This document shows positions 1 to 6,873 of a stretch of 64,000 nucleotides of DNA, in pieces. Made by a program: the position numbers and the translations under genes. Location: positions 186,001-250,000 of the forward strand of contig DATCMB010000023.1 of the NCBI GenBank assembly GCA_036563615.1, written 5' to 3'. The DNA comes from Candidatus Binatia bacterium (GTDB lineage Bacteria > Desulfobacterota > Binatia > UBA12015). The notes beneath the pieces were generated by a model that was not told where the DNA came from, did no database searches, and worked only from the letters and a program-made list of their open reading frames with translations. Within the stretch, counting starts at the first letter, position 1, and the number at the start of each line of letters is the position of its first letter.

Positions 1-1
1 C

Positions 2-3000
2 GCCGCCGCGGGCCGCATCAACCACGTCAATTACAAGGACGATCCCGAGCTGCGACGCCTGCTGGCGATCGTGCCGTTCGGCGTGCCGGACGCGCCGCCC
101 GAGCCCGGCGAGCCCGTGGTCAAGGGCGTGCTGCCCGGCATCGGGCCGAACGATCGCGTCGTCACGTGGGCGGGCGGCATGTGGAACTGGGTCGATCCGC
201 TGACCCTGCTGCGCGCGATCGCGCTGCTGCGCGAGCGCCGTCCGGACGTCAACGCGCTGATCCTCGGCACGCGGCACCCGAATCCCGAGATCGGCGAGAT
301 GGAGATCGCGCGGCGCGCGCGCGAGCTCGCGTCCGAGCTCGGTCTCGATCAGGGCACGGTGACCTTCGTCGACTGGGTGCCGTACGCCGAGCGCCACCGC
401 TGGCTGCTCGAGAGCGACGTCGGCGTGAGCCTGCACCGCTCGGGAGTCGAGTCGGAGTTCGCGTTCCGCACGCGCGTCCTCGACTACCTCTGGTGCACGG
501 TGCCGATGGTGGTGACGGTCGGCGACGAGCTCGCGGCGCGGGTCGAGCGCGAAGATCTGGGACGGGTCGTGCAGCCCGACGACCCGCAGGCGGTCGCGGC
601 GGCGATCGAGTCGCTGCTCGACGCGCCGGACGCCGCGGCGCGCCGCGCGCGTCTCGAGGCGGCGCGCGACTCGCTCGCCTGGTCGCGCGTCGTGGCGCCG
701 CTGCGCGACTTCTGCCGCGCGCCGCGCTTCGCGCTCGATCGCCGCGGCGACGCCTGGTTCGCGTCCGGCAGCACGCGCGACGAGCTACCGCGCAAGGAGG
801 AGGCCCTGATCGCCGAGGAGATGGTGACCGACGCGCGGACGATCTCGCCCGGGCTCGGTCCGGACTACGCGCCGCGCCAGCGCTTCACCGCGACCTACGA
901 CGGCCTGTGCCAGATCGAGGTGCTGTTCTGGGTCGAGCCGCCGGTCGGCGACGCAAACGTCACCTTCGAGCTCTTCTGGGTGGCGGGCGAGGAGCGCACG
1001 CTCGCCGCGCGCGTGCTCGTCCCCGCGGCGCAGGTGCCGCACTGCGACTGGCAGCGCTTCGAGTTCCGTCCGCTCGCCGGCTCGCGCGGGCGCGAGCTCG
1101 AGTTCCGTTTGAGCTTGACGCAAGCCGCGCCGGTCGCGGGCGTCGAGCAGCAGCCGGCGACCGGCCGGGTGTGCGTGTGGCGCTGCGCGCCGCCGCCGGG
1201 CGAGCGTCTCGAAGGCGACGACGTCGCGTTCATCGCGCGCTACCTGGTCGGCGGCGTCGCGGAGGAGGTGCCGGTCGCGCCGGAGGACTTCCTGTTCTCG
1301 CACAACACGACGGTGCCGCTGGTCGACGGCACGGTCGCGCCGCCGCTCGAGCCGGCGGCGCCGGTCGCGGCCGCCGAGGCGAGCGTCGACGTCGCGCGCC
1401 TGCAGGCCGACCTCGCGCGCGTCACGGCGCAGGCCGCCGCCGCGCAGCAGAAGGCGGACGCGCTCGCGGCGGCGCTCGAGGGAGTCGTCCGCACGCAGGC
1501 GCAGCAGGCGGCGCGCGACGCGGTGCGGAGCGAGCTCCGGGGCGGCGGGCTCGTGCTCGCGGCGATCGAGAACCTGGCGCGTGGTTTGCTCGGCGTGGCG
1601 CGGCTCGCCAAGCGCGCCGCGGTGCTGCTCGTCCTCGCGCTGCTCGTGATCGCGAGCGTGCCGCTCGCGCTGGTGGTCGGGCTCGGCATCGCGCTCGTCG
1701 ATCTGCTCGCGCGTCTGCGCACGCCGCAGCCGACCGCGATCCCGGAGGACGCGCCGCGGCCGCGGCCCGACGGTCCGGTGTCGGTCGTCATCCCGACCTG
1801 GAACGGGCGCACGTTGCTCGACATGAGCCTGCCGCCGCTGCTCGAGGCGCTGCGCCGCCACGGACACCCGGACGACGAGATCATCGTCGTCGACAACGGC
1901 AGCGACGACGACACGATCGCGAGCCTCGAGCGCCGCGCGGCCGAGGCGCCGCAGCTGCGCTGGATCGCGCTGCCGACCAACGAGGGCTTCGGCGGCGCGA
2001 CCAACCGCGGCGCACGCGAGGCGAAGAACCCGACGCTGATCCTGCTCAACAACGACATGGTCGTCGAGCCGGACTTCGTGCAACCGCTGCTCGACGCGTT
2101 CGCCGCCGAGCCAGATCTGTTCGGCGTCTCCTGCCAGATCGACTTCATCGATCTCGGAAAGCCGCGCTGGGAGACCGGCAAGGTGCACGGCGAGCTGGTG
2201 CGCGGCATCGTGCGGCTCTTCCACCTCGACCGCTTCGAGGAGGATCTGATCTATCCCGTGTTCTTCGCGGGCGGCGGCGCGTCGGCGTACGACCGCGCGA
2301 AGTTCCTCGCGCTCGGTGGCTTCGACGAGGCGGTCTACTCGCCGGTGTACATCGAGGACGTCGACCTCGGGTACCGCGCCTGGAAGCGCGGCTGGCCGTC
2401 GGTGCTCGCGCCGAAGAGCAAGGTGCACCACAAGCACCGCGGCACGACGCGGCGGCTGTGGAGCGAGGAGCGCATCCACAGCTTCTTCGTCAAGAACCTC
2501 GCCGCGCTGGTGTGGAAGAACTTCGGCTCGCGCCGGCTGATCGCCCGCCACCTCGCAGGTCTCGTGCTGCTGCCGCTGAAGGTGTTCCGCGACGCGGGCG
2601 GGCGCGCGGCGGTGGCGACCTTCACCGGGCTCGTGCGCCAGATCGGCGTCGTGCTGCGCGCCCGCGCACGCGAGGCGCGCGAGACGCGCGTGCTGCGCGA
2701 CGAGGAGATCCTGCACCTGTCGCGCTACCGGCACGCCTACCGCGCGCGCTTCCATCCCGAAGACCGCACGAAGCGGGACGGCGAGCGGCCGCAGGTGCTG
2801 ATCGTGTCGCCGTACAGCCCGGCGCCCGCGGTGCACGGCGGCGCGGTGCGCATGCTGAACCTGATCCGCGAGATCCGCGAGCGCTGCGACGTGACGCTGA
2901 TTTCGTTCGTCGACACCGAGGCCGAGCGGCGCACGGAGAGCCTCGCGCTGCTGCGCGATCTCTGTCGCGACGTCGTGCTGCTGCCGCGCGACGTGCACGG

Positions 3001-4084
3001 CACCGGCGGCTGGCTCGAGCCCAGCAAGACGCGCGGCTTCCACTCGCACGCGATGCACGAGCAGATCGAGTGGTGGCTCGACCGCCGGCGCTTCGACGTC
3101 GTGCAGGTCGAGTACACGCACATGGCGCACTACCTGCCGGCGCCGTGCCCGGGACTGCTGCGCGTGCTGGTCGAGCACGACATCACGTTCGTCGCGCAGG
3201 CGCGCGCGCGCGCGATGGCCGGGTCGCGGCTGCGCCGGCTCGCGCTCTGGTACGACGGCCTGCGGACGCTGCGTCACGAGATCCGTGCGGTCGAGAGCGC
3301 CGATCTGGTCTTGACGATGAGCGACGACGACCGCGACGTGCTCGCCCGCTTCGTCGATCCCGAGCCGATCGTCACGATCCCGAACGGCGTCTCCTGCCGC
3401 GACTTCCCGCAGCGCGAGGACGGCACGGAGGAGCCCGCGACGATCCTGTTCGTCGGCTTCTTCCGCCACGAGCCGAACGTCGAGGCGGTGATGTGGTTCG
3501 CGCGCGAGGTGCTGCCGCTCGTCCGCGAGCGCGTGCCGGATGCGATCTTCCGCGTCGTCGGCGCCTACCCGCCGCTGGCGCTCGCGGCGCTCGCCGAGCA
3601 GGATCCGCGCATCGAGATCACCGGCATGGTGCCGGAGACCGCCGTCCACTACCGGCGTGCGACGGTGTTCGTCGCGCCGATCCTGCGCGGCTCGGGGACG
3701 CGGCTCAAGATCCTCGAGGCGATGGCGAGCGGCTGCCCGGTGGTGTCGACGACGATCGGCGCGGAAGGGCTCGGCGCGTCGGCGAGCGAGATCGTGATCG
3801 GCGACGACGCGCGGACGTTCGCCGACGGCGTGTGCGCGTTGCTCTCGGATCCGGCGCGGCGCCACGCGATGGCGCGCGAGGCGCGGCGCTTCGTCGAGCG
3901 GACCTACGACTGGCCGGCGATCGCGCGCCGCCTGCTCGAAGCGTACGGCTTCGCGCTGCAGGACGGCACGCAGGCGGGCGACGGCGCGCGTGCGGCGGGC
4001 GAGGGCCCCGAAGCGGCAGCCGTCACGGCGGAGGCCGGCGTCGACCGCGACGGGACGACGCTGGCTGCGCGGGGGCGCGAATGA
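2..4084 (+). CDS. Multi-domain glycosyltransferase (GT4 - coiled coil/TM - GT2 - GT4), 5' end outside window
   Basis: The reading frame is open from the window edge, so the true start lies upstream; a GTG at 71 is internal. Residues are counted from base 2. Residues ~1-240 look like the C-terminal half of a GT4 glycosyltransferase. Residues ~280-400 form a beta-rich segment, ~460-510 an Ala/Gln coiled coil, and ~538-570 a long hydrophobic membrane segment. A GT2 domain follows at ~593-830 (VSVVIPTWNGR, VVDNGSDDD, LLNNDM), then a second complete GT4 domain at ~932-1320 (ILEAMASGCPVVST). Three sugar-transfer domains in one chain suggest stepwise assembly of an O-antigen or other surface glycan at the inner membrane. 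The stop overlaps the next start (ATGA). The domain families are clear; donor, acceptor and order of action are not. Confidence 0.85.
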   Translation, partial: AAAGRINHVNYKDDPELRRLLAIVPFGVPDAPPEPGEPVVKGVLPGIGPNDRVVTWAGGMWNWVDPLTLLRAIALLRERRPDVNALILGTRHPNPEIGEMEIARRARELASELGLDQGTVTFVDWVPYAERHRWLLESDVGVSLHRSGVESEFAFRTRVLDYLWCTVPMVVTVGDELAARVEREDLGRVVQPDDPQAVAAAIESLLDAPDAAARRARLEAARDSLAWSRVVAPLRDFCRAPRFALDRRGDAWFASGSTRDELPRKEEALIAEEMVTDARTISPGLGPDYAPRQRFTATYDGLCQIEVLFWVEPPVGDANVTFELFWVAGEERTLAARVLVPAAQVPHCDWQRFEFRPLAGSRGRELEFRLSLTQAAPVAGVEQQPATGRVCVWRCAPPPGERLEGDDVAFIARYLVGGVAEEVPVAPEDFLFSHNTTVPLVDGTVAPPLEPAAPVAAAEASVDVARLQADLARVTAQAAAAQQKADALAAALEGVVRTQAQQAARDAVRSELRGGGLVLAAIENLARGLLGVARLAKRAAVLLVLALLVIASVPLALVVGLGIALVDLLARLRTPQPTAIPEDAPRPRPDGPVSVVIPTWNGRTLLDMSLPPLLEALRRHGHPDDEIIVVDNGSDDDTIASLERRAAEAPQLRWIALPTNEGFGGATNRGAREAKNPTLILLNNDMVVEPDFVQPLLDAFAAEPDLFGVSCQIDFIDLGKPRWETGKVHGELVRGIVRLFHLDRFEEDLIYPVFFAGGGASAYDRAKFLALGGFDEAVYSPVYIEDVDLGYRAWKRGWPSVLAPKSKVHHKHRGTTRRLWSEERIHSFFVKNLAALVWKNFGSRRLIARHLAGLVLLPLKVFRDAGGRAAVATFTGLVRQIGVVLRARAREARETRVLRDEEILHLSRYRHAYRARFHPEDRTKRDGERPQVLIVSPYSPAPAVHGGAVRMLNLIREIRERCDVTLISFVDTEAERRTESLALLRDLCRDVVLLPRDVHGTGGWLEPSKTRGFHSHAMHEQIEWWLDRRRFDVVQVEYTHMAHYLPAPCPGLLRVLVEHDITFVAQARARAMAGSRLRRLALWYDGLRTLRHEIRAVESADLVLTMSDDDRDVLARFVDPEPIVTIPNGVSCRDFPQREDGTEEPATILFVGFFRHEPNVEAVMWFAREVLPLVRERVPDAIFRVVGAYPPLALAALAEQDPRIEITGMVPETAVHYRRATVFVAPILRGSGTRLKILEAMASGCPVVSTTIGAEGLGASASEIVIGDDARTFADGVCALLSDPARRHAMAREARRFVERTYDWPAIARRLLEAYGFALQDGTQAGDGARAAGEGPEAAAVTAEAGVDRDGTTLAARGRE

Positions 4085-4680
4085 GCAGCGCGCTGACCTT
4101 CCTGCGACCCTTGCGCTACGACCGCGTGCGCGACGTGCTCGTCGTGCAGACGGGCGACGTGGCTCTCCTCGAGGGGCTCACCGAGGAGGTGCGGCGGATC
4201 TTCCCCGGCTGCTCCGTCAAGCTGCTGGTGCGCGAGGCCGACGCCACGGCGGCGAGCGCGCTCGCGGTCGACGAGCTCGAGGTCGCGCGCTGGGAGGAGC
4301 GCTACGAGCTGCTGTCGCGGCTGCGGCGATGGCGCTTCGACGTCGTCGCGCTGCAGCTCGCCGGCGGTGCCACGACCGAGCTCCGCCTGCTGCCGTTCCT
4401 GCTGCGCACGAAGCACCTGATCGCCTTCAACGACGCGCTCGACTACTTCCCGCTGAACGTCTTTCGCTTGACGGACGTCGCGCGTCACTTCGGGGCGGGC
4501 GGCGACGGCGGGCTCGTGCGCTCGTCGTTCTGGCTCGTGCGCCGCACGCTGGTCTCCGCGGTGCGCAACGTGGTCGGCTTCGTCTACCTGCTGGTCGCGG
4601 TCGGCTGGCTGCACGTGCGCGGCTGGCTGCGCCGCCGCCGTCGGGCGCGCCTGGGGGCGCGCGCCGCGAGGCACGCCTGA
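4081..4680 (+). CDS. Hypothetical protein with C-terminal membrane segment, GT-linked
   Basis: 199 aa, translationally coupled to the giant glycosyltransferase by an ATGA overlap and to the following glutaredoxin by a TGATG overlap. The N-terminal ~110 residues alternate strands and helices (DVLVVQTGD, CSVKLLVREAD, FDVVALQLAGG), which recalls the first Rossmann half of GT9 or other GT-B enzymes. The C-terminal ~45 residues hold a hydrophobic segment (VVGFVYLLVAVGWL) followed by a very basic tail, so membrane attachment is likely. I see no catalytic motif. Context suggests an accessory or partner of the upstream glycosyltransferase; the function is unknown. Confidence 0.7.
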   Translation: MSSALTFLRPLRYDRVRDVLVVQTGDVALLEGLTEEVRRIFPGCSVKLLVREADATAASALAVDELEVARWEERYELLSRLRRWRFDVVALQLAGGATTELRLLPFLLRTKHLIAFNDALDYFPLNVFRLTDVARHFGAGGDGGLVRSSFWLVRRTLVSAVRNVVGFVYLLVAVGWLHVRGWLRRRRRARLGARAARHA

Positions 4681-4901
4681 TGGCGCGCGTCACGCTGTAC
4701 ACCCGCGACGGCTGCGCGCACTGCGAGCGCTTGCGTGCGGCGCTCGCGGCCTCCGGCGACACGGTGGTCGAGGTCAACCTGTCGCGCGAGCCGCAGGCGA
4801 TGACCGAGTTCCTCAAGCTGACCGGCGGCCGACGGATCGTGCCGGTCGTCGTCCGCGGCGCGAAGATCGAGATCGCGCCGGACGGCGGCAGCGAGTTCTA
4901 G
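4680..4901 (+). CDS. Small glutaredoxin-like protein (CxxC; Uxx-star-like)
   Basis: 73 aa with a redox motif CAHC at residues 12-15 (YTRDGCAHCERL) and a conserved TGGRRIVPVVV stretch containing the cis-Pro typical of the thioredoxin fold. The MTEFLKLTGG...VPVVV...GG pattern and small size resemble the Uxx-star glutaredoxin-like (seleno)protein family, here with Cys rather than selenocysteine (recalled family resemblance, not searched). Probably a cytoplasmic thiol reductant. It overlaps the preceding gene at TGATG, and its TAG stop lies inside a 7-bp hairpin shared with the convergent gene. Confidence 0.75.
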   Translation: MARVTLYTRDGCAHCERLRAALAASGDTVVEVNLSREPQAMTEFLKLTGGRRIVPVVVRGAKIEIAPDGGSEF

Positions 4902-4915
4902 AGCCGACGCTCTAG
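4898..4915. terminator. Hairpin containing both stop codons of convergent genes
   Basis: Perfect 7-bp inverted repeat, CTAGAGC (4898-4904) and GCTCTAG (4909-4915), with a 4-nt loop. The TAG stop of the plus-strand glutaredoxin (4899-4901) lies in one arm and the TAG stop of the minus-strand gene (read from 4914-4912) in the other. There is no U-tract. A bidirectional termination or mRNA-end stabilising role is inferred from position. Confidence 0.5.
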
Positions 4916-5178
4916 GGGCGCTCGCGCGGCGTGTGCCACCAGCGCTTGAGCGCCGTCACCCCCGCGGCGAGCACCCACGCGGCGCCGAAGATCGCGCCCG
5001 GGATCACGATCAGGCCGACGAAGAGCTGCTCGGTATAGGCGGGCCAGCCGTGGCTCATCCACCAGGTGACCATGTACGGCAGCCAGGCGAGCGCGAGCAG
5101 AAGGCCGAGCCCGAGGATCGCGCGCTCGGCGCGCCGGTTGTCGACCTGGCGACGGATCCTGCCTCCTTCGACCTGCAC
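4912..5178 (-). CDS. Small two-TM membrane protein of unknown function
   Basis: 88 aa from a GTG at 5178; a TTG at 5214 would add 12 basic residues. A short basic N-terminus is followed by two hydrophobic helices (AILGLGLLLALAWLPYMVTWW and LFVGLIVIPGAIFGAAWVLAAGV) joined by a short loop, and a basic C-terminus. I recognise no family. It lies between the convergent glutaredoxin gene and the same-strand EamA gene, about 107 bp downstream of the latter. Confidence 0.55.
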   Translation of the reverse strand: MQVEGGRIRRQVDNRRAERAILGLGLLLALAWLPYMVTWWMSHGWPAYTEQLFVGLIVIPGAIFGAAWVLAAGVTALKRWWHTPRERP

Positions 5179-5285
5179 GCTCTCTCTTGTCGTCCTGCGG
5201 CGAGAGCGTCGCAAGGCGGCTCGCGCGATCTCGCGTGCTCTCGCGCGCGCTCGCGTTCACGGGGGCGAGCTTCGCGCGCCGTCGC

Positions 5286-6218
5286 TCAGCGGTCCTGCGC
5301 CAGCAGGACGAGCGCGACGCCGGTCACGATGATCGCCATCGCGACCAGCGAGGCGGCGCGCAGCTGCTCGCCGGCGAGCCCGACGCCGAGCAGCACCGCG
5401 ACGATGGGGTTCACGTACGCGTTGCTGGTCGCGAGGCTCGGCGAAACGTTGCGGATCAGGAAGTTGAACGCGCTGAACGCGACGATCGAGCCGAACGCGA
5501 CCAGGTAGGCGAGGGCGGCGAGCGACTCGGCGGACGGCGCGCGCGGCACGCCTTCACCGGCGAGCACCGACGCGAGAAAGAGGATCGCGCCGCCCGCGAT
5601 CATCTGCGACGCGCTCGCCATCGCGCCTTCCGGCAGCGTCAAGCGCCGGTTCAGCATGGCGCCGACCGCCCACGAGATTTGCGAGACGAGCAGCGCGACG
5701 GCGGCGGCCGGCGTCGCGCGCAGGTCGCCGTCCCAGTTGAGGAGGAACACGCCGAGGAAGCCGATCGTCAGCCCGGCCCACTCGATCGGCCGCGGCCAGC
5801 GCTCGAGAAAGCCCGCGAGCAGCGCGACCCAGAGCGGCGTCGAGGCGACCCCGAGCGCGGCGACGCTCGACGAGATCCGTCCCTGCGCCCACACCACGCC
5901 GCCGTTGGCGAGCGTCAGCATGAGGAGCCCGATCACCACCGCGCTGCGCCACTGCGCGGGGTTCGGCGGCGGCGTGCCGCGCAGGCGCAGCACGACGTAG
6001 AGGATGCTGCCGGCGAGGAAGAAGCGCGTCGCCGCCATGCCGAACGGCGGCAGCGACCCGAGCGCGATCTTGATCGCGAGGTACGTCGATCCCCAGACGA
6101 CCCAGACGGCGAGCAGCGCGAGCACCACGAGCCAGCGCGCCGGTCGCCCGGACGCGGCGTCGGGATGCGGCGCGGGTGCAGGTCGCCCGGATGCGGACTT
6201 CTCGAGGGCGACGCTCAC
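5286..6218 (-). CDS. EamA/DMT-family exporter (YedA-like)
   Basis: 310 aa with about ten hydrophobic helices in two homologous EamA halves. The first half has WVVWGSTYLAIKIALGSLPPFGMAATRFFLAG, and the second begins near SQISWAVGAMLNRRL. The WGSTYLAIK and RF..AG signatures are those of the drug/metabolite transporter superfamily, and the closest pattern I recall is YedA. It probably exports an amino-acid-like metabolite or toxic compound across the inner membrane; the substrate cannot be inferred. It starts with GTG and is transcribed divergently from the DUF3553-like gene. Confidence 0.88.
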   Translation of the reverse strand: MSVALEKSASGRPAPAPHPDAASGRPARWLVVLALLAVWVVWGSTYLAIKIALGSLPPFGMAATRFFLAGSILYVVLRLRGTPPPNPAQWRSAVVIGLLMLTLANGGVVWAQGRISSSVAALGVASTPLWVALLAGFLERWPRPIEWAGLTIGFLGVFLLNWDGDLRATPAAAVALLVSQISWAVGAMLNRRLTLPEGAMASASQMIAGGAILFLASVLAGEGVPRAPSAESLAALAYLVAFGSIVAFSAFNFLIRNVSPSLATSNAYVNPIVAVLLGVGLAGEQLRAASLVAMAIIVTGVALVLLAQDR

Positions 6219-6368
6219 GACCCGTCGACGCTAGCGACCGCGCGCACCTCGAGCCAGGGTCGTCCCACGCTCGTGCGAGCGCGGAAGCGCGGACGCGCAC
6301 ACGATTTTCGATCCCCCATCTCGCCGCCGGACGCGATCTCCGCTAGGGAGGGAAAGATCGGCTCGACG

Positions 6369-6779
6369 ATGGAGTACTCGGCGGCAGGTAAGCGCCTCTA
6401 CCTTCGCCTCGGCGACCGCGTGACCCACATCTGGCACGAGGAGTGGGGCGAAGGTGCGGTGGTCGAGGAGCGGACCTCGATCGTGCCCGGCGGCACCTGC
6501 CTCGTCCGCCTGCTGTGGGAGGACGGTCAGCAGCGCACGTTCAACAACGACCTCGACAACGAGCAGTGCTGCTACTTCTTCGGCGTGCGCCGCATCCGCT
6601 CGTTCGATCCGTTCGAGGCCGCGGACGAGCGCCGCAGCGCGCCGCGTCTGAAATCCGAGCCGACGCCGATCGAGGACTTGCGCGACGAGCCGGTCGGCGC
6701 GCCGCCGCGCGGGCGTGGCCGACGCAGGCGGGAGGCCGAGGGGCCGACGACGCGCCGCCGTCGCTTGACGGCGCGCTGA
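6369..6779 (+). CDS. DUF3553-like (small SH3-type barrel) protein
   Basis: 136 aa. Residues ~10-75 (LGDRVTHIWHEEWGEGAVVEE...LVRLLWEDGQQRTFNN) match the pattern of DUF3553/CarD-like small barrels: a GD-V-H...WGEG-V turn followed by a strand-rich segment ending in a G-x-R-T-F loop. Such domains occur at the C-termini of UvrD-like helicases and in nucleic-acid-associated proteins, but here the domain stands alone with a basic, disordered tail (PPRGRGRRRREAEG). A nucleic-acid-linked role is inference. The ATG at 6369 is chosen because homology-like sequence begins soon after it; a GGAGGGAAAG stretch lies upstream. Confidence 0.6.
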   Translation: MEYSAAGKRLYLRLGDRVTHIWHEEWGEGAVVEERTSIVPGGTCLVRLLWEDGQQRTFNNDLDNEQCCYFFGVRRIRSFDPFEAADERRSAPRLKSEPTPIEDLRDEPVGAPPRGRGRRRREAEGPTTRRRRLTAR

Positions 6780-6873
6780 GCGTAGCGAACCGCGCACCAG
6801 CGCGCGGAACGCCGCCCGCGCGGCGAAACGGCGCGAATTGAAAGAGTTTTCGGCGGTTGGTACCCGCCCCGGG

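Noticed and set aside
785..3865. Very long antisense open frame (~1,000 codons) opposite the giant glycosyltransferase; similar long antisense frames lie opposite ileS, alaS and others
   Set aside because: Composition is Arg/Ala/His/Asp shadow sequence of a high-GC gene, with no family motifs and no RBS. The opposite strand carries a clearly recognisable protein.
4680..4901. Selenoprotein status of the Uxx-star-like glutaredoxin
   Set aside because: The redox motif is encoded by TGC codons (CAHC), with no in-frame TGA and no SECIS-like need.
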